Shown: positions 35,337-44,638 of the stretch, in pieces
Layout of the letters: each line of letters opens with the position of its first letter
Numbering within the stretch: position 1 is the stretch's first letter
Source of the DNA: Thalassobaculum litoreum DSM 18839
GTDB lineage: Bacteria; Pseudomonadota; Alphaproteobacteria; Thalassobaculales; Thalassobaculaceae
Direction of reading: 5' to 3'
Assembly: GCF_900102465.1 (NCBI RefSeq)
Contig: NZ_FNBW01000002.1
Location: 124,001 to 188,000 of the forward strand
Length of the DNA: 64,000 nt
Made by a program: the position numbers and the translations under genes
Notes under the pieces: generated by a model
Told to the model about the DNA's origin: nothing
Database searches by the model: none
The model's input: the letters and a program-made list of their open reading frames with translations, nothing else

Positions 35337-36182
35337 CTACTGGAACAGCCCCAGGGCGATCTGCGGCGCGTTGTTGGCCACACCCAGGGTCTGGACCGAA
35401 AGCTGCTGGCGGACCTGGGCCGCCGTCAGTTCGGCCGAGGCGCGCGCCATGTCGGCATCGACGATATTGCCGAGCCCCTTCTCGATCTCGTCCAGCGTCG
35501 CCTGCACCTGGTTGACCTGCAGATCCAGGGCGCGGAGGTCGGCGCCGAGACTACCGAGCGCCGTGGCGACGTTCTCCTCCTCCGTTTCGAAGGTGCTCAG
35601 GGCGGCGAGGGCGTTGGCGGGCGAGGAGATGTCCTCGTTCGCCAGCCGGGCATAGGTCACGTCAAGACGCTGACCGTTCAAGGTCAGCGTTCCACCCTCC
35701 AGATTGGACAGCACATCCACGTCACGTACCGTCCCGATCGCCAGGTTGAACGGGATGGCCACCTCGATGAGGATGTTGACGCCGTTGAATTCGCTGTTCT
35801 CCAGGATCTGACGCATCTGGGCAATCATCTCGTCATAGTCGTTCTGCAGGATCTGCTGCTGCTGGGCGGTGTTGCCTTCGTTCGCGCCTTCCGTGATCTT
35901 CTGCCGGATGTCCGTCATCAGGTCGGACACCGCCGTCGCGCCAGCCAGTGCGACCTTGGCAATCCCCTTGGCGTTGTTCAGGCCCTGCACCACCGCGTTG
36001 AGGGCCCGCACGTCGGAGCGCAGACCCTGGGCGATCGCGAAGTTCGACGCGTCATCCTTGGCACCGCGGATCTTCAGGCCGGTGGAAACCTGACGGCTGG
36101 CCTCGGCCACACGGGATCCCGCCACGGTCAGGTTCCTGAGCGCGGCAAGAGCTTCCGGGTTGGTGCGAATCGACAGCGTCAT
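35337..36182 (-). CDS. Flagellin
   Basis: Short flagellin of 281 aa, exported through the flagellar type III apparatus. The N-terminal D0/D1 part has NLTVAGSRVAEASRQVSTGL and GAKDDASNFAIAQGLRSDVR, and the C-terminal part has TAAQVRQQLSVQTLGVANNAP, quoted here as AQVRQQLSVQTLGVANN. Both are typical of alphaproteobacterial flagellins. The middle is minimal, without the long variable domain. The ATG at 36182 was chosen over GTG a few codons upstream. No other flagellar gene is within the window, so it is an isolated copy. It pairs logically with the chemoreceptor at 8 kb (inference). Confidence 0.9.
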   Translation of the reverse strand: MTLSIRTNPEALAALRNLTVAGSRVAEASRQVSTGLKIRGAKDDASNFAIAQGLRSDVRALNAVVQGLNNAKGIAKVALAGATAVSDLMTDIRQKITEGANEGNTAQQQQILQNDYDEMIAQMRQILENSEFNGVNILIEVAIPFNLAIGTVRDVDVLSNLEGGTLTLNGQRLDVTYARLANEDISSPANALAALSTFETEEENVATALGSLGADLRALDLQVNQVQATLDEIEKGLGNIVDADMARASAELTAAQVRQQLSVQTLGVANNAPQIALGLFQ

Positions 36183-36253
36183 GGCGCTACACAAGCAAAA
36201 CGCGTGCCGAAATAGTCAAACACACACGAACCCGCGCCCTATATAGTCCCGCC

Positions 36254-37285
36254 ATGGTCAAAACGCCGCTGATCCTGCCGTCCGATCCGTCCTTCTATGA
36301 ACTGCCGCCGCCGCCGGGCAGCGAGCCGCCGCCCAGCTTTCAGGCGCGGCTGTCCTCTCTGCGCGACGCCGAGGAGGACGAGCAGCACGAGGAGGACCGC
36401 GAGCCGGAGGACACCGCCCCGCCCCGCCCCGGGACCTGCGACAGCCACATCCAGGTCTTCCCGGACCCCGAGCGCTTCTCCCCTGCCGCCGACGCGGCCC
36501 TTACCCCCGGCGAACACCCCGTCGCGGACTACGTGCGGACGCGCGACCGGCTGCGGCTCGACCGGACCGTGGTCGTGCAGTCCTGCATCTACGGCACCAA
36601 CCATGACGCCCTGCTCGACGCGCTGGAGCATCTCGGCGCCGACCGGAGCAGGGGGGTGGCCGCCGTCGGTTCCGATGTCAGCGACGCCGAGCTGCGCGAC
36701 CTGAATGCCGGCGGGTGCGTCGCCACCCATTTCCAGATGCGCGAGCCCTGGCGCCGGATCGACTGGAACGACACCGGCCGCATCGCCGCGCGGGTCCACG
36801 ATCTGCTGAACTGGAATGTGGGGCTGCAGATGGACGGCCGCTTCCTGATGGAGGTGGAGGACCGGATCCGGAGCTGGCCGGGCCGTGTGGTGCTCGACCA
36901 TATCGGCTGCTTCCTCGGCCCGGTCAGCGACCGAGATCCGGGCTTCCGCGCCCTGCTGCGCCTGATCGACGCCGACAAGGTCTGGGTGACGCTTTCCGGG
37001 CCGGAGGAGAGCGATCCGCAGCACCCGCGCTATCCCCATGCCGAGCGGCTGGCGCGCATGTTGATCCGCTTCGCGCCGGAACGGCTGGTCTGGGGCAGCA
37101 ACTGGCCGCGCCTGGTCGGCACCGATCCGATCCGCGACCGGCTGCGGCCGCCGGAAGGCCAGCTCCTGGCACTGCTCGACCAATGGTGCGAGGACGAGGG
37201 GCTGCGCGACCGGATCCTGATCGACAACGCGGCGGAGCTGTGGCGCTTCCCCGCACCCGAGGGCCGATCCTCAGTCGCCGGCTGA
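36254..37285 (+). CDS. Amidohydrolase-2 (TIM-barrel) family protein, lactonase-like
   Basis: Metal-dependent hydrolase of 343 aa in the amidohydrolase-related PF04909 family, close to 2-pyrone-4,6-dicarboxylate lactonases (LigI). The metal-binding TCDSHIQVF begins the domain at residue 62. [10 protein letters not shown] and WGSNWPR (with the late ligands) follow. The first 60 residues are an acidic, low-complexity extension ([17 protein letters not shown]) not usual for the family. Its stop overlaps the dxs stop by 15 nt. It marks the left boundary of the photosynthesis cluster. Confidence 0.85.
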   Translation: MVKTPLILPSDPSFYELPPPPGSEPPPSFQARLSSLRDAEEDEQHEEDREPEDTAPPRPGTCDSHIQVFPDPERFSPAADAALTPGEHPVADYVRTRDRLRLDRTVVVQSCIYGTNHDALLDALEHLGADRSRGVAAVGSDVSDAELRDLNAGGCVATHFQMREPWRRIDWNDTGRIAARVHDLLNWNVGLQMDGRFLMEVEDRIRSWPGRVVLDHIGCFLGPVSDRDPGFRALLRLIDADKVWVTLSGPEESDPQHPRYPHAERLARMLIRFAPERLVWGSNWPRLVGTDPIRDRLRPPEGQLLALLDQWCEDEGLRDRILIDNAAELWRFPAPEGRSSVAG

Positions 37286-39202
37286 ATCGGGCACGAGGCG
37301 CCGCGCCTGGCGCATATCGGGCAGGGCCGACACCGCCGTCGCCACGATGGCGGACGCGTCGAGACCGGCCTGGGCGTATTGCAGCTCCGGCTTGTCGTGG
37401 TCGATGAACCGGTCCGGCAGGGTCATCGGCCGTACCACCAACCCTCGGTCGAGCAGACCTCTGGTGGCCAGGTCGTGCAGCACCTGGGAGGCGAAGCCGC
37501 CGGTCGACCCTTCCTCCACCGTGATCAGCACCGCGTGCTCCCGCGCCAGGCGCCGGACCAGGTCGCTATCGATCGGCTTGGCGAAGCGGGCATCGGCCAC
37601 CGTGGTGGACAACCCGCGCGCGGCCAGGGCGTCGGCCGCCTTCAGACATTCCTCGAGCCGGCCGCCGAGCGACAGCAGGGCGATCGTCGTCCCCTCCCGC
37701 ACGATCCGCCCCCGGCCGATCTCCAGCGGCACACCGCGCGCCGGCAGTTCGACGCCGACGCCCTCGCCGCGGGGAAACCGCACGGCGGACGGGCCGTCGT
37801 CGATCGCCGCCGCCGTCGCCACCATGTGCCGCAGCTCCGCCTCGTCGGACGGGGCCATGATCACGAAACCGGGCAGGCAGCCGAGATAGGCGAGGTCAAA
37901 GGCGCCGGCATGGGTGGCGCCATCGGCACCGACCAGCCCGGCCCGATCCAGGGCGAACCGTACCGGCAGGTTCTGCAACGCCACATCGTGCACCACCTGG
38001 TCGTAGGCGCGCTGCAGGAAAGTGGAGTAGATCGCCACGAAGGGTTTGAGCCCCTCCGTCGCCATTCCGGCGGCGAAGGTCACCGCGTGCTGCTCGGCGA
38101 TACCGACGTCGAAGCAGCGCTCCGGGTATCGCTTGGCGAAGAGGTCGAGGCCGGTGCCCGACGGCATGGCCGCGGTGACCGCCACGATGCTTTCGTCCGC
38201 TTCGGCCTCGGCGATCAGGCTGTCGGCGAAGACCCGGGTATAGGTCGGCGCGTTGGCCTGGGGCTTGGACTGGACACCGGTCACGACGTCGAACTTGGCG
38301 ACGGCGTGGTACTTCTCGGCATGGGCCTCGGGGAACGGATGGCCGCGTCCCTTCTCGGTGATCACATGCAGCAGCACCGGCCCGTGGCGCCGCCCGCGCA
38401 GCTTGCGCAGGATCGGCAGCAGGTGGTCGAGATTGTGGCCGTCGACGGGCCCCACGTAGAAGAATCCCAGCTCCTCGAACAGGGTGCCGCCGGTGACCAG
38501 ACCGCGGGCGAATTCCTCGGCCCGGGCCGCCGTCTTCTCCAGCGCCCGCGGGAAGCGCTTGGCCATCTGCTTGGCCAGTTCGCGCAGCGAGCAGTAGGAG
38601 CGCGAGGCGACGATCTGCGAGAGATAGGCGCTCATCGCGCCGACCGGCGGGGCGATCGACATGTCGTTGTCGTTCAGGATCACCAGCATCCGGCTGTCCG
38701 AGGCGCCGGCGTTGTTCATCGCCTCGTAGGCCATGCCGGCGCTCATCGAGCCGTCGCCGATCACCGCGACCACGTCGAAATCGTCGCCGCGCAGATCCCG
38801 CGCCGTCGCCATGCCGAGACCGGCGGAGATTGAGGTCGAGCAGTGGGCCGCCCCGAACGGGTCGTAGTCGCTTTCGGAGCGTCTGGTGAAGCCGGACAGG
38901 CCTCCCCCCTGGCGCAGGGTGCGGATGCGGTCGCGCCGGCCGGTGAGAATCTTGTGCGGATAGGCCTGATGGCCCACGTCCCAGATAACCTTGTCGTTCG
39001 GCGTGTCGAAGACGTGGTGCAACGCCACCGTCAGCTCGACGACGCCGAGACCGGCCCCCAGATGGCCGCCCGTGACCGAGACCGCGTCCACCGTCTCCTG
39101 GCGCAGCTCGTCGGCGAGCTGTTTGAGTTCGGCCGGGCTGAACGTGCGCAGATCCCCAGGGAGGGTGACCCGGTCCAGAAGCGGGGTTCGCGTATCGGCC
39201 AT
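37271..39202 (-). CDS. dxs: 1-deoxy-D-xylulose-5-phosphate synthase
   Basis: TPP enzyme of 643 aa. It joins pyruvate and glyceraldehyde 3-phosphate to DXP, the entry step of the MEP isoprenoid pathway, which supplies the phytyl or geranylgeranyl tail of bacteriochlorophyll and carotenoids. [36 protein letters not shown] (TPP/Mg) and [15 protein letters not shown] (catalytic Glu) are seen. It is the last gene of the leftward bchG-bch2-bchP block. A copy within a photosynthesis cluster is a common dedicated isoform in alphaproteobacteria; whether another dxs exists elsewhere is unknown. The product also feeds PdxJ. Confidence 0.97.
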   Translation of the reverse strand: MADTRTPLLDRVTLPGDLRTFSPAELKQLADELRQETVDAVSVTGGHLGAGLGVVELTVALHHVFDTPNDKVIWDVGHQAYPHKILTGRRDRIRTLRQGGGLSGFTRRSESDYDPFGAAHCSTSISAGLGMATARDLRGDDFDVVAVIGDGSMSAGMAYEAMNNAGASDSRMLVILNDNDMSIAPPVGAMSAYLSQIVASRSYCSLRELAKQMAKRFPRALEKTAARAEEFARGLVTGGTLFEELGFFYVGPVDGHNLDHLLPILRKLRGRRHGPVLLHVITEKGRGHPFPEAHAEKYHAVAKFDVVTGVQSKPQANAPTYTRVFADSLIAEAEADESIVAVTAAMPSGTGLDLFAKRYPERCFDVGIAEQHAVTFAAGMATEGLKPFVAIYSTFLQRAYDQVVHDVALQNLPVRFALDRAGLVGADGATHAGAFDLAYLGCLPGFVIMAPSDEAELRHMVATAAAIDDGPSAVRFPRGEGVGVELPARGVPLEIGRGRIVREGTTIALLSLGGRLEECLKAADALAARGLSTTVADARFAKPIDSDLVRRLAREHAVLITVEEGSTGGFASQVLHDLATRGLLDRGLVVRPMTLPDRFIDHDKPELQYAQAGLDASAIVATAVSALPDMRQARRLVPDSAGD

Positions 39203-39232
39203 GTCACTCTCCTCGGTTGGGCGGGTCGCGCG

Positions 39233-39508
39233 CTAGGCGCGTCTGCGCCAGCGGTGATGCAGTTCCAGCGCGTGGGCGGCGAAGGCGCAGGCCAGGAACC
39301 CGGCGATCCAGGGCCAGGGCGCGTCGAGGGACGACGCCCGGAATGCCGCCACCAGCGCGCCGCCGGACAGCAGGAAGGGCAGCAGCCGCGACGGCCGCTC
39401 ACCGAGCCCGGTACGCCGCCAGTGCCACCACAGCAGGCCGCCCTCCAGCGCCAGAACCAGAAGGATCAGGTCATAGATCCGCCCGTCGATGAACAGCGCC
39501 TCGACCAT
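39233..39508 (-). CDS. Small membrane protein between bchP and dxs, unknown
   Basis: A 91-aa protein with three hydrophobic segments (about residues 9-27, 42-56 and 64-80), starting ATGGTCGAGGCG after GGGCGG. It contains LVLALEGGLLWWHWRRTGLG and LELHHRWRRRA. I do not recognise the family. It lies 9 nt after bchP and 30 nt before dxs, so it is part of the same operon. Position suggests an accessory role in pigment synthesis or membrane insertion, but sequence alone does not show it. Confidence 0.7.
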   Translation of the reverse strand: MVEALFIDGRIYDLILLVLALEGGLLWWHWRRTGLGERPSRLLPFLLSGGALVAAFRASSLDAPWPWIAGFLACAFAAHALELHHRWRRRA

Positions 39509-39517
39509 CGCCCGCCC

Positions 39518-40699
39518 TCACCGCACCCGGGCCAGGCCCAGCAGATGGGCCGAGTCCTTCAGGAAGATCCGCAGATGGGCGAGCGGGTCGGACCGGACCA
39601 GCTCCTTGTTCATGTAGGACTGCCAGGTCAGGCGCTGGACGTCCGGATCGGCGCAGATGCTGACGAACCGCTCGCGCCGGCGGTCGGTCGTGTACCAGAA
39701 GGACTGCAGGATCCCGAGCACCCAGAACACCCGGCCATGGGCCTTCATGAAGGTCTTCCGCGCACCGGCCAGGGCCCGGGCGTCGCCGCTCTCCAGGAAC
39801 GCCAGCGCGGCGTCGGCCGCCATCTGTCCGCCGGCCATGGCGTAGTAGATCCCTTCGCCGGAGGCCGGGGCCACCGTGCCGGCGGCATCCCCCGCCAGCA
39901 CCACGTCGCGGCCGTTGTCCCACCGCTTCAGCGGCTTCAGCGGGATCGGCGCGCCCTCGCAGCGTATGGTCGTCGCCCCGTCGAGCCCGGCGCGGGCGCG
40001 CAGGGCGGCCGTCGCCTGACGCAGCGGGAAACCCTTCCGCATGCTGCCGGTGCCGACGCTGGCGGTGCGGCCATGGGGAAAGATCCAGGCGTAGAAATCG
40101 GGTGACAGGTCGCGCTGGTAATAGACGTCGCAGCGGTCCTCGGCGATGCCGTCCGGGGTGTCGATGATCTCGTGATAGGCGAAGACGCATTTCACCTTGC
40201 CGCCGCCCGGGACCTCCTGGCGCGCCACCTGGGAGCGCGCACCGTCGGCGCCGATGACGACCCGGGCATCGACCGAGAGAAGGTCGCCCGCCTCGCCGCA
40301 GCGGTACTGCACGGTGACCGTGCCGTCGCCGCGCCGGGTGATGTGATCGTAGGTGCCGGTCCGGCGCTCGGCCCCGGCCCGCGCCGCGCGCCGGCGCAGG
40401 GCCTCGTCGAAATGCTCGCGGTCGACCATGCCCACGTAGCCATCCTCGATCGGCATGTCCACGGTGCGTGACGACGGGGCGATGATCCGCGCCCCGCGCG
40501 CCCTGGCGACGATGAGCGTGTCGGGGATCGCGAAATCGCGCACCAGCCGGGGCGGTATCGCGCCGCCACAGGGTTTGATCCGGCCGCCCCGGTCCAGCAG
40601 CACGACGGAACGGCCGGCGCGCACCAGCGTCTCCGCCGCCGTCGAGCCCGACGGCCCGCCGCCGACCACCACCGCATCATAAACCTTCCGCTCAGCCAT
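39518..40699 (-). CDS. bchP: Geranylgeranyl reductase BchP
   Basis: Flavin-dependent reductase of 393 aa. It saturates the geranylgeranyl tail of bacteriochlorophyll a to phytyl, in three successive steps at the membrane. The FAD motif is DAVVVGGGPSGSTAAETL at residues 8-25. RIKPCGGAIPPRL, VIGADGARSQVAR and VVLAGDAAGTVAPASGEGIY, here cited as AGDAAGTVAPASGEGIYYA, are the BchP signatures. GGGCGGGAG is close to the ATG. It follows the PucC-like gene by 11 nt. Confidence 0.97.
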   Translation of the reverse strand: MAERKVYDAVVVGGGPSGSTAAETLVRAGRSVVLLDRGGRIKPCGGAIPPRLVRDFAIPDTLIVARARGARIIAPSSRTVDMPIEDGYVGMVDREHFDEALRRRAARAGAERRTGTYDHITRRGDGTVTVQYRCGEAGDLLSVDARVVIGADGARSQVARQEVPGGGKVKCVFAYHEIIDTPDGIAEDRCDVYYQRDLSPDFYAWIFPHGRTASVGTGSMRKGFPLRQATAALRARAGLDGATTIRCEGAPIPLKPLKRWDNGRDVVLAGDAAGTVAPASGEGIYYAMAGGQMAADAALAFLESGDARALAGARKTFMKAHGRVFWVLGILQSFWYTTDRRRERFVSICADPDVQRLTWQSYMNKELVRSDPLAHLRIFLKDSAHLLGLARVR

Positions 40700-40710
40700 C
40701 TCCCGCCCTC

Positions 40711-42048
40711 CTATCGGACCACACCGGCGATCACGCCGCGCCCGAGAGTGAGGCGGTCGATCCCTTGCGTCGCTGCGTCGCCGGTCCGCCCCAGACGCAG
40801 GGCCAGCAGACCGGAGATCACGAACAGCCCGGCCTCGACGGCGAAGACGGTGCCGTAGGCTGCGGGAATTGAATCGAGGACGAGCCGGGCCAGGTCCACG
40901 GAGACCGCGCCCAGGAAGCCGCCGAGGCCGAAGGCGATGGCCTGGGCGGCACCGAAGACGCCCATGCGGGTGCCCTCCCGCCGCGTCCTGCCGCCGGCGG
41001 CGATAGACATCATCATGGCGATGGCGGCGACGGCGAAGGCGCCGTTAGACACGCCCATCACGAAGACGTTGGCCCGCAGCGGCCACCACGCGGCGGCACC
41101 GCCGGCCAGGGCCAGTCCGAGCATCGCCACGCCGGAGCACAGACAGCCGCCGACGACCCAGAGTCCCAGGGAGCCCTCCCGTCGCCGGCCGAGCAGCGTG
41201 CAGACCGCACCGACCGCCAGCATGCCCAGCAGCACGCCGCCGTGATGAACGCCCGAAAGCGCGGTCGACTGGCCGGGCGTGAAGCCGAACACCAACCCGG
41301 CATACGGCTCCAGGATCAGGTCCTGGGCGCTGTAGGCGAGCATGGAGAGAAACACGAACACCGCGAACCGGCGGACCGTCGCATCCTGCCAGGCCTCGCT
41401 CAGGGCGGCGCGGAACGGCGGCGCCGGGGCCTCGTCCACCGGCATGCGGCGTGCGCGCTCCACCCCCCAGACCGACAGGGTGGCGACCGCGAAGGCGATG
41501 GCCGAGGCCGCCGCGACGAGGCCGACCAGCCGTTCCGGCGAATAGGGATCGAGCAGTGCGCCCAGGGTACCGGCGGTGAGGGCGAAGCCGGCGATCATCA
41601 TCAGCCACACCACGGTGGCCGCGGCGGGGCGCCGCTCGGGCGTCACCTCGGTGGCCAGCAGCACCAGCAGCGACGTTCCCGCCGCTCCGACACCGGCACC
41701 GATCATCAGGAAGGCGACCGCGGCGGCCACAAGGCCGAGCACGGGATCCACCGACATCCAGGCCGTGGCCAGCGCTGCCCCCGCCCCGCCGAGGCTGAGC
41801 AGGGCCATGCCCCCAATGATCCAGGGGGTGCGCCGGCCTCCGGCATCGGAGCCGTACCCCCAGCGCGGACGCAGGATCTGCACCGCGTAATGGGCGGCGA
41901 CCAGCAGCCCCGGCACCATGGCCGGCAGGGCAAGCTCCACCACCATCACCCGGTTCAGCGTCGAGGTGGAGATCACCACGACGGCCCCCAGAGCCGTCTG
42001 CACCAGGCCCAGCCGCAGAATGCCGATCCATCCCAGCGCCGGTGCCAT
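40711..42048 (-). CDS. PucC-like/Bch2 family membrane protein
   Basis: Twelve-helix MFS relative of 445 aa in the PucC/Bch2 (BCD, bacteriochlorophyll delivery) family. LGAVVVISTSTLNRVMVVEL and ILRPRWGYGSDAGGRRTPWI, cited in parts as LNRVMVVEL and GYGSDAGGRRTPWI, are the family hallmarks. The related protein encoded at 54537 is LhaA-like, so two paralogues are in this cluster. It is assumed to help insert bacteriochlorophyll into antenna proteins. GGGGGTGG precedes the ATG at 42048, 12 nt after the bchG stop. Which complex it serves is not determined. Confidence 0.93.
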   Translation of the reverse strand: MAPALGWIGILRLGLVQTALGAVVVISTSTLNRVMVVELALPAMVPGLLVAAHYAVQILRPRWGYGSDAGGRRTPWIIGGMALLSLGGAGAALATAWMSVDPVLGLVAAAVAFLMIGAGVGAAGTSLLVLLATEVTPERRPAAATVVWLMMIAGFALTAGTLGALLDPYSPERLVGLVAAASAIAFAVATLSVWGVERARRMPVDEAPAPPFRAALSEAWQDATVRRFAVFVFLSMLAYSAQDLILEPYAGLVFGFTPGQSTALSGVHHGGVLLGMLAVGAVCTLLGRRREGSLGLWVVGGCLCSGVAMLGLALAGGAAAWWPLRANVFVMGVSNGAFAVAAIAMMMSIAAGGRTRREGTRMGVFGAAQAIAFGLGGFLGAVSVDLARLVLDSIPAAYGTVFAVEAGLFVISGLLALRLGRTGDAATQGIDRLTLGRGVIAGVVR

Positions 42049-42060
42049 CGCGCCCACCCC

Positions 42061-42963
42061 CTAGAGCCCGCGCAGCGCCACGGCGCCGGCCAGCATGCCG
42101 AGGACGTAGAGCGTGGTGCCGGTCGCGTTGTACCAGGAGGCATAGGCGCGCGGGTCTTCCAGCAGCCGCACCATCAGCACGATCTGGACGGCCAGCAGGG
42201 CGGCGACCATCGCGCCCGCCAGGGCCGCGCCCCAGGAGAACAGCAGGAGGCTGACGGCGACCTGCGGCAGCGCCATCACCACGCAGGCGAGCCAGGCGGC
42301 GGGCCGCACGCCGAGTTGCACCGGCAGGGAGCGGATGCCGAGCGCCTGATCGCCCTCCACCGCCTTGAAATCGTTGAGGGTCATGATGCCGAACGCCCCT
42401 AGGCTGTAGAGCCCGGCGAGCAGGAGGACCGGCGTGTCCGGCAGGCCGCCGATCATCGCCGCCGTGCCGGTGAACCAGGGCAGCCCCTCGTAACACAGAC
42501 CGACGGCGAGGCAGCCGAACCAGCCATTGCCCTTCAGACGGATCGGCGGCGCGCTGTACAGCCAGGCGAGTACCAAGCCCACGCACACCGCGGCCACCAC
42601 CCACACGCCGAGCAGCGTCGCGACGGCCAAGGAGACGGCGGACCAGACGATGCCGACATAGAGGCCCCACCGGCCCGGCACCCGGCCCGAGGGGATCGGA
42701 CGGTTCGGCTCGTTGATGGCGTCCACATGGCGGTCGAACCAGTCGTTGACCGCCTGGCTGGTACCGCAGACCAGCGGCCCTGCCAGCAGCGCCCCCAGGA
42801 TCAGCATGGGCCAGGCATCAAGGATGGGCACGCCGGAGGAGACCACGCCGCACATGAAGGCCCACATGGGCGCGAACCAGGTGATCGGCTTGAGCAGTTC
42901 CAGCAGCGCTCCCGGCGCCGGATGGCGGGACTGCGTAGCCCGGGATGAGAGCGTATCGACCAT
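42061..42963 (-). CDS. bchG: Bacteriochlorophyll synthase BchG
   Basis: UbiA-family prenyltransferase of 300 aa that esterifies bacteriochlorophyllide a with geranylgeranyl diphosphate in the cytoplasmic membrane. The first Asp-rich motif is QAVNDWFDRHVDAINEPNR and the second MTLNDFKAVEGDQALGIRS. LLKPITWFAPMWAFMCGVV is the usual BchG opening. The chosen start ATG (42963) has no visible Shine-Dalgarno sequence, and the promoter described at 42971-42999 would start the transcript within a few nt of it. A leaderless mRNA is therefore possible. First gene of the leftward bchG-bch2-bchP-dxs block. Confidence 0.97.
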   Translation of the reverse strand: MVDTLSSRATQSRHPAPGALLELLKPITWFAPMWAFMCGVVSSGVPILDAWPMLILGALLAGPLVCGTSQAVNDWFDRHVDAINEPNRPIPSGRVPGRWGLYVGIVWSAVSLAVATLLGVWVVAAVCVGLVLAWLYSAPPIRLKGNGWFGCLAVGLCYEGLPWFTGTAAMIGGLPDTPVLLLAGLYSLGAFGIMTLNDFKAVEGDQALGIRSLPVQLGVRPAAWLACVVMALPQVAVSLLLFSWGAALAGAMVAALLAVQIVLMVRLLEDPRAYASWYNATGTTLYVLGMLAGAVALRGL

Positions 42964-42970
42964 GGAGAAA

Positions 42971-42999
42971 ACGTTAAAATTGACACTTTGGAATGTCAA
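42971..42999 (-). promoter_or_regulatory. Candidate bchG promoter
   Basis: Read leftward: TTGACA (42999-42994), 17-bp spacer, TAACGT (42976-42971). A 6-8-6 palindrome (TTGACA, CTTTGGAA on the plus strand, TGTCAA) spans 42980-42999 over the -35 box. Predicted from sequence only. Confidence 0.5.
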
Positions 43000-43011
43000 T
43001 TTATCTTTACA
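42994..43011. promoter_or_regulatory. PpsR/CrtJ-type operator (TGT-N12-ACA) at bchG
   Basis: TGTCAATTTATCTTTACA fits the TGT-N12-ACA consensus of PpsR/CrtJ exactly. It overlaps the -35 box of the bchG promoter, so bound PpsR would block RNA polymerase under oxygen or light. The ppsR gene itself lies just upstream. Confidence 0.75.
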
Positions 43012-43099
43012 CTCGAAATACGAGAAAGCGCCGCCGGTGATCTATCGGAGGCGTGGGGCAGGTATCGCCCTGAGACCAGACCTGAGATCGGTCCGGAAA

Positions 43100-44572
43100 T
43101 CAGTCTTCGGGGGAATCCAGGTCGGAGAAGCCGTAGCGGCGGAGCTTGGAATACAGGCTCTGCCGGCTCATCCCCAGCATCTCCGCCGCCGAGGCCCGGT
43201 TGTCGCCGGTCAGCTTCAGCGCCGTCTCGATGCACAGCCGCTCGATGACGTCGGTGGTCTCGCGCACCAGATCCTTCAGGGTCACCCGGCCGACCAGCGC
43301 GGTGAGCTGCGACGCGTCGCGCGGCAGCGCGGTCGGCTCGCCGCCGATGATGTCGATGCGGCTGCGGACGGGGCGCATGGCGAACCCCAGGCAGGCGTCG
43401 TCGTTGCCGGACACGGACACCGCCGACAGCTCGATCGGCTCGCGGGCGCCGAACTCGCCATTGATGACCGTCGCGAACTGGCGCAGCGATCCCTGCTTGC
43501 GCAGGTTCGCCGAGATGACGTTGACGTCGACGGAGCGGCCGAGCCAGCGGCTCAGCGGTTCGCCCAACGCCTGTTCCTCCGTCGCCAGCTGCGCCAGATC
43601 CAGGAACGCGGAATTCGCGGCGATGATCCGCTGATCCATGTCGGTGACTACGAACCCGTCGGGAATTTCCGAAATCGCCCGCAGCAGGGACGCCCGGACC
43701 TGATCCTCGGCCTCGACGGGCGCTAGGGAATCCGTCCGGCCGAAGCGCAGCAGGAAATGCGCGTCGTTGCCCTGACGGAAGATCGAGGCACCCATTTCCA
43801 ACTTCAGGTCCTGCCCGGCCACCAGCACCGACGTGGCGCCCGCGCGGCCCGTGGCCCCGACCGAACCGAGCAGGGCGTTCATGTCGTCGTGGCTGCCCTC
43901 GGCGATCAGATCCTTCAGCGACCGTCCGCTCAGCGCCTTGGCGTCCTGGTTGAGCAGGCGCGCGGCGGCCGGATTGACCTCGACGATCTTGCGGCTGGTG
44001 ACATGGAGGATGACCACCGCCTCGGAGGCGACCTGGAACAGCAGCCGGTAGCGGGTCTCGGCATGCCGCAGCTTGGCGTATTCCCGCTCCATCGTGGTCT
44101 GGGCGTCGATCAGCCGCTGCTGCAGGTCGGCCATCGCGCTCAAGTCGCGGCCGAGAACGAGGATGCGTTCGTCGCTCATGCGCAGCGCCACGTAGCGGAC
44201 CGGCATGTCGATGCCGGTGGGCGACGGATGGTTCACCTGGCGCCAGCGCGTCGCCGTTCCCGTCGCGGCTTCGGCCAGCAGTTCGGCGACCTTGTCCCGG
44301 CTTTCCTTGGTGACGGTCTCGCCCCAGCGGCGCCCGATCCACTGATCGAACTTTCGGCCCTCGAGATCGGAATTGCTGAACGCGATGTCGCTGACCACGC
44401 CCTCGTGGTCGACGATCAGAGCGATATCCGCGGCCATGCCGATCGCCATCGCTGCGATGTCCGCATCGAGGTCGCCGATGGACTTGCGCGGCGATTTGAA
44501 AGGGTTCAACACTTCGGCTAGCGTAGGTAGGTTAATGACCACTCGCGACTCACTCAGCTTTTTCAATGACAA
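43100..44572 (-). CDS. ppsR: PpsR/CrtJ transcriptional repressor of photosynthesis genes
   Basis: Redox-responsive DNA-binding repressor, up to 490 aa, that blocks bch, crt and puc genes under oxygen. PAS domains occupy about residues 30-145, 170-280 and 295-410. The Fis-type HTH is at the C-terminus (ALKLTGDNRASAAEMLGMSR). GDLDADIAAMAIGMAADIAL matches the N-terminus of known PpsR. Only two cysteines exist: C394 (DDACLGF) and C447 (ERLCIET). C447 matches the HTH cysteine (C420/424) of CrtJ/PpsR, while the second redox cysteine (C249/251) has no counterpart. The start is uncertain: TTG 44572, GTG 44542 or later. Confidence 0.95.
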   Translation of the reverse strand: MSLKKLSESRVVINLPTLAEVLNPFKSPRKSIGDLDADIAAMAIGMAADIALIVDHEGVVSDIAFSNSDLEGRKFDQWIGRRWGETVTKESRDKVAELLAEAATGTATRWRQVNHPSPTGIDMPVRYVALRMSDERILVLGRDLSAMADLQQRLIDAQTTMEREYAKLRHAETRYRLLFQVASEAVVILHVTSRKIVEVNPAAARLLNQDAKALSGRSLKDLIAEGSHDDMNALLGSVGATGRAGATSVLVAGQDLKLEMGASIFRQGNDAHFLLRFGRTDSLAPVEAEDQVRASLLRAISEIPDGFVVTDMDQRIIAANSAFLDLAQLATEEQALGEPLSRWLGRSVDVNVISANLRKQGSLRQFATVINGEFGAREPIELSAVSVSGNDDACLGFAMRPVRSRIDIIGGEPTALPRDASQLTALVGRVTLKDLVRETTDVIERLCIETALKLTGDNRASAAEMLGMSRQSLYSKLRRYGFSDLDSPED

Positions 44573-44638
44573 GCCGCGGGCCGGCGGCCTGAGTTCTAAA
44601 ACCCCGTAGTTTCTAGCCGTCCGTGTCGGTCAGCGGCT

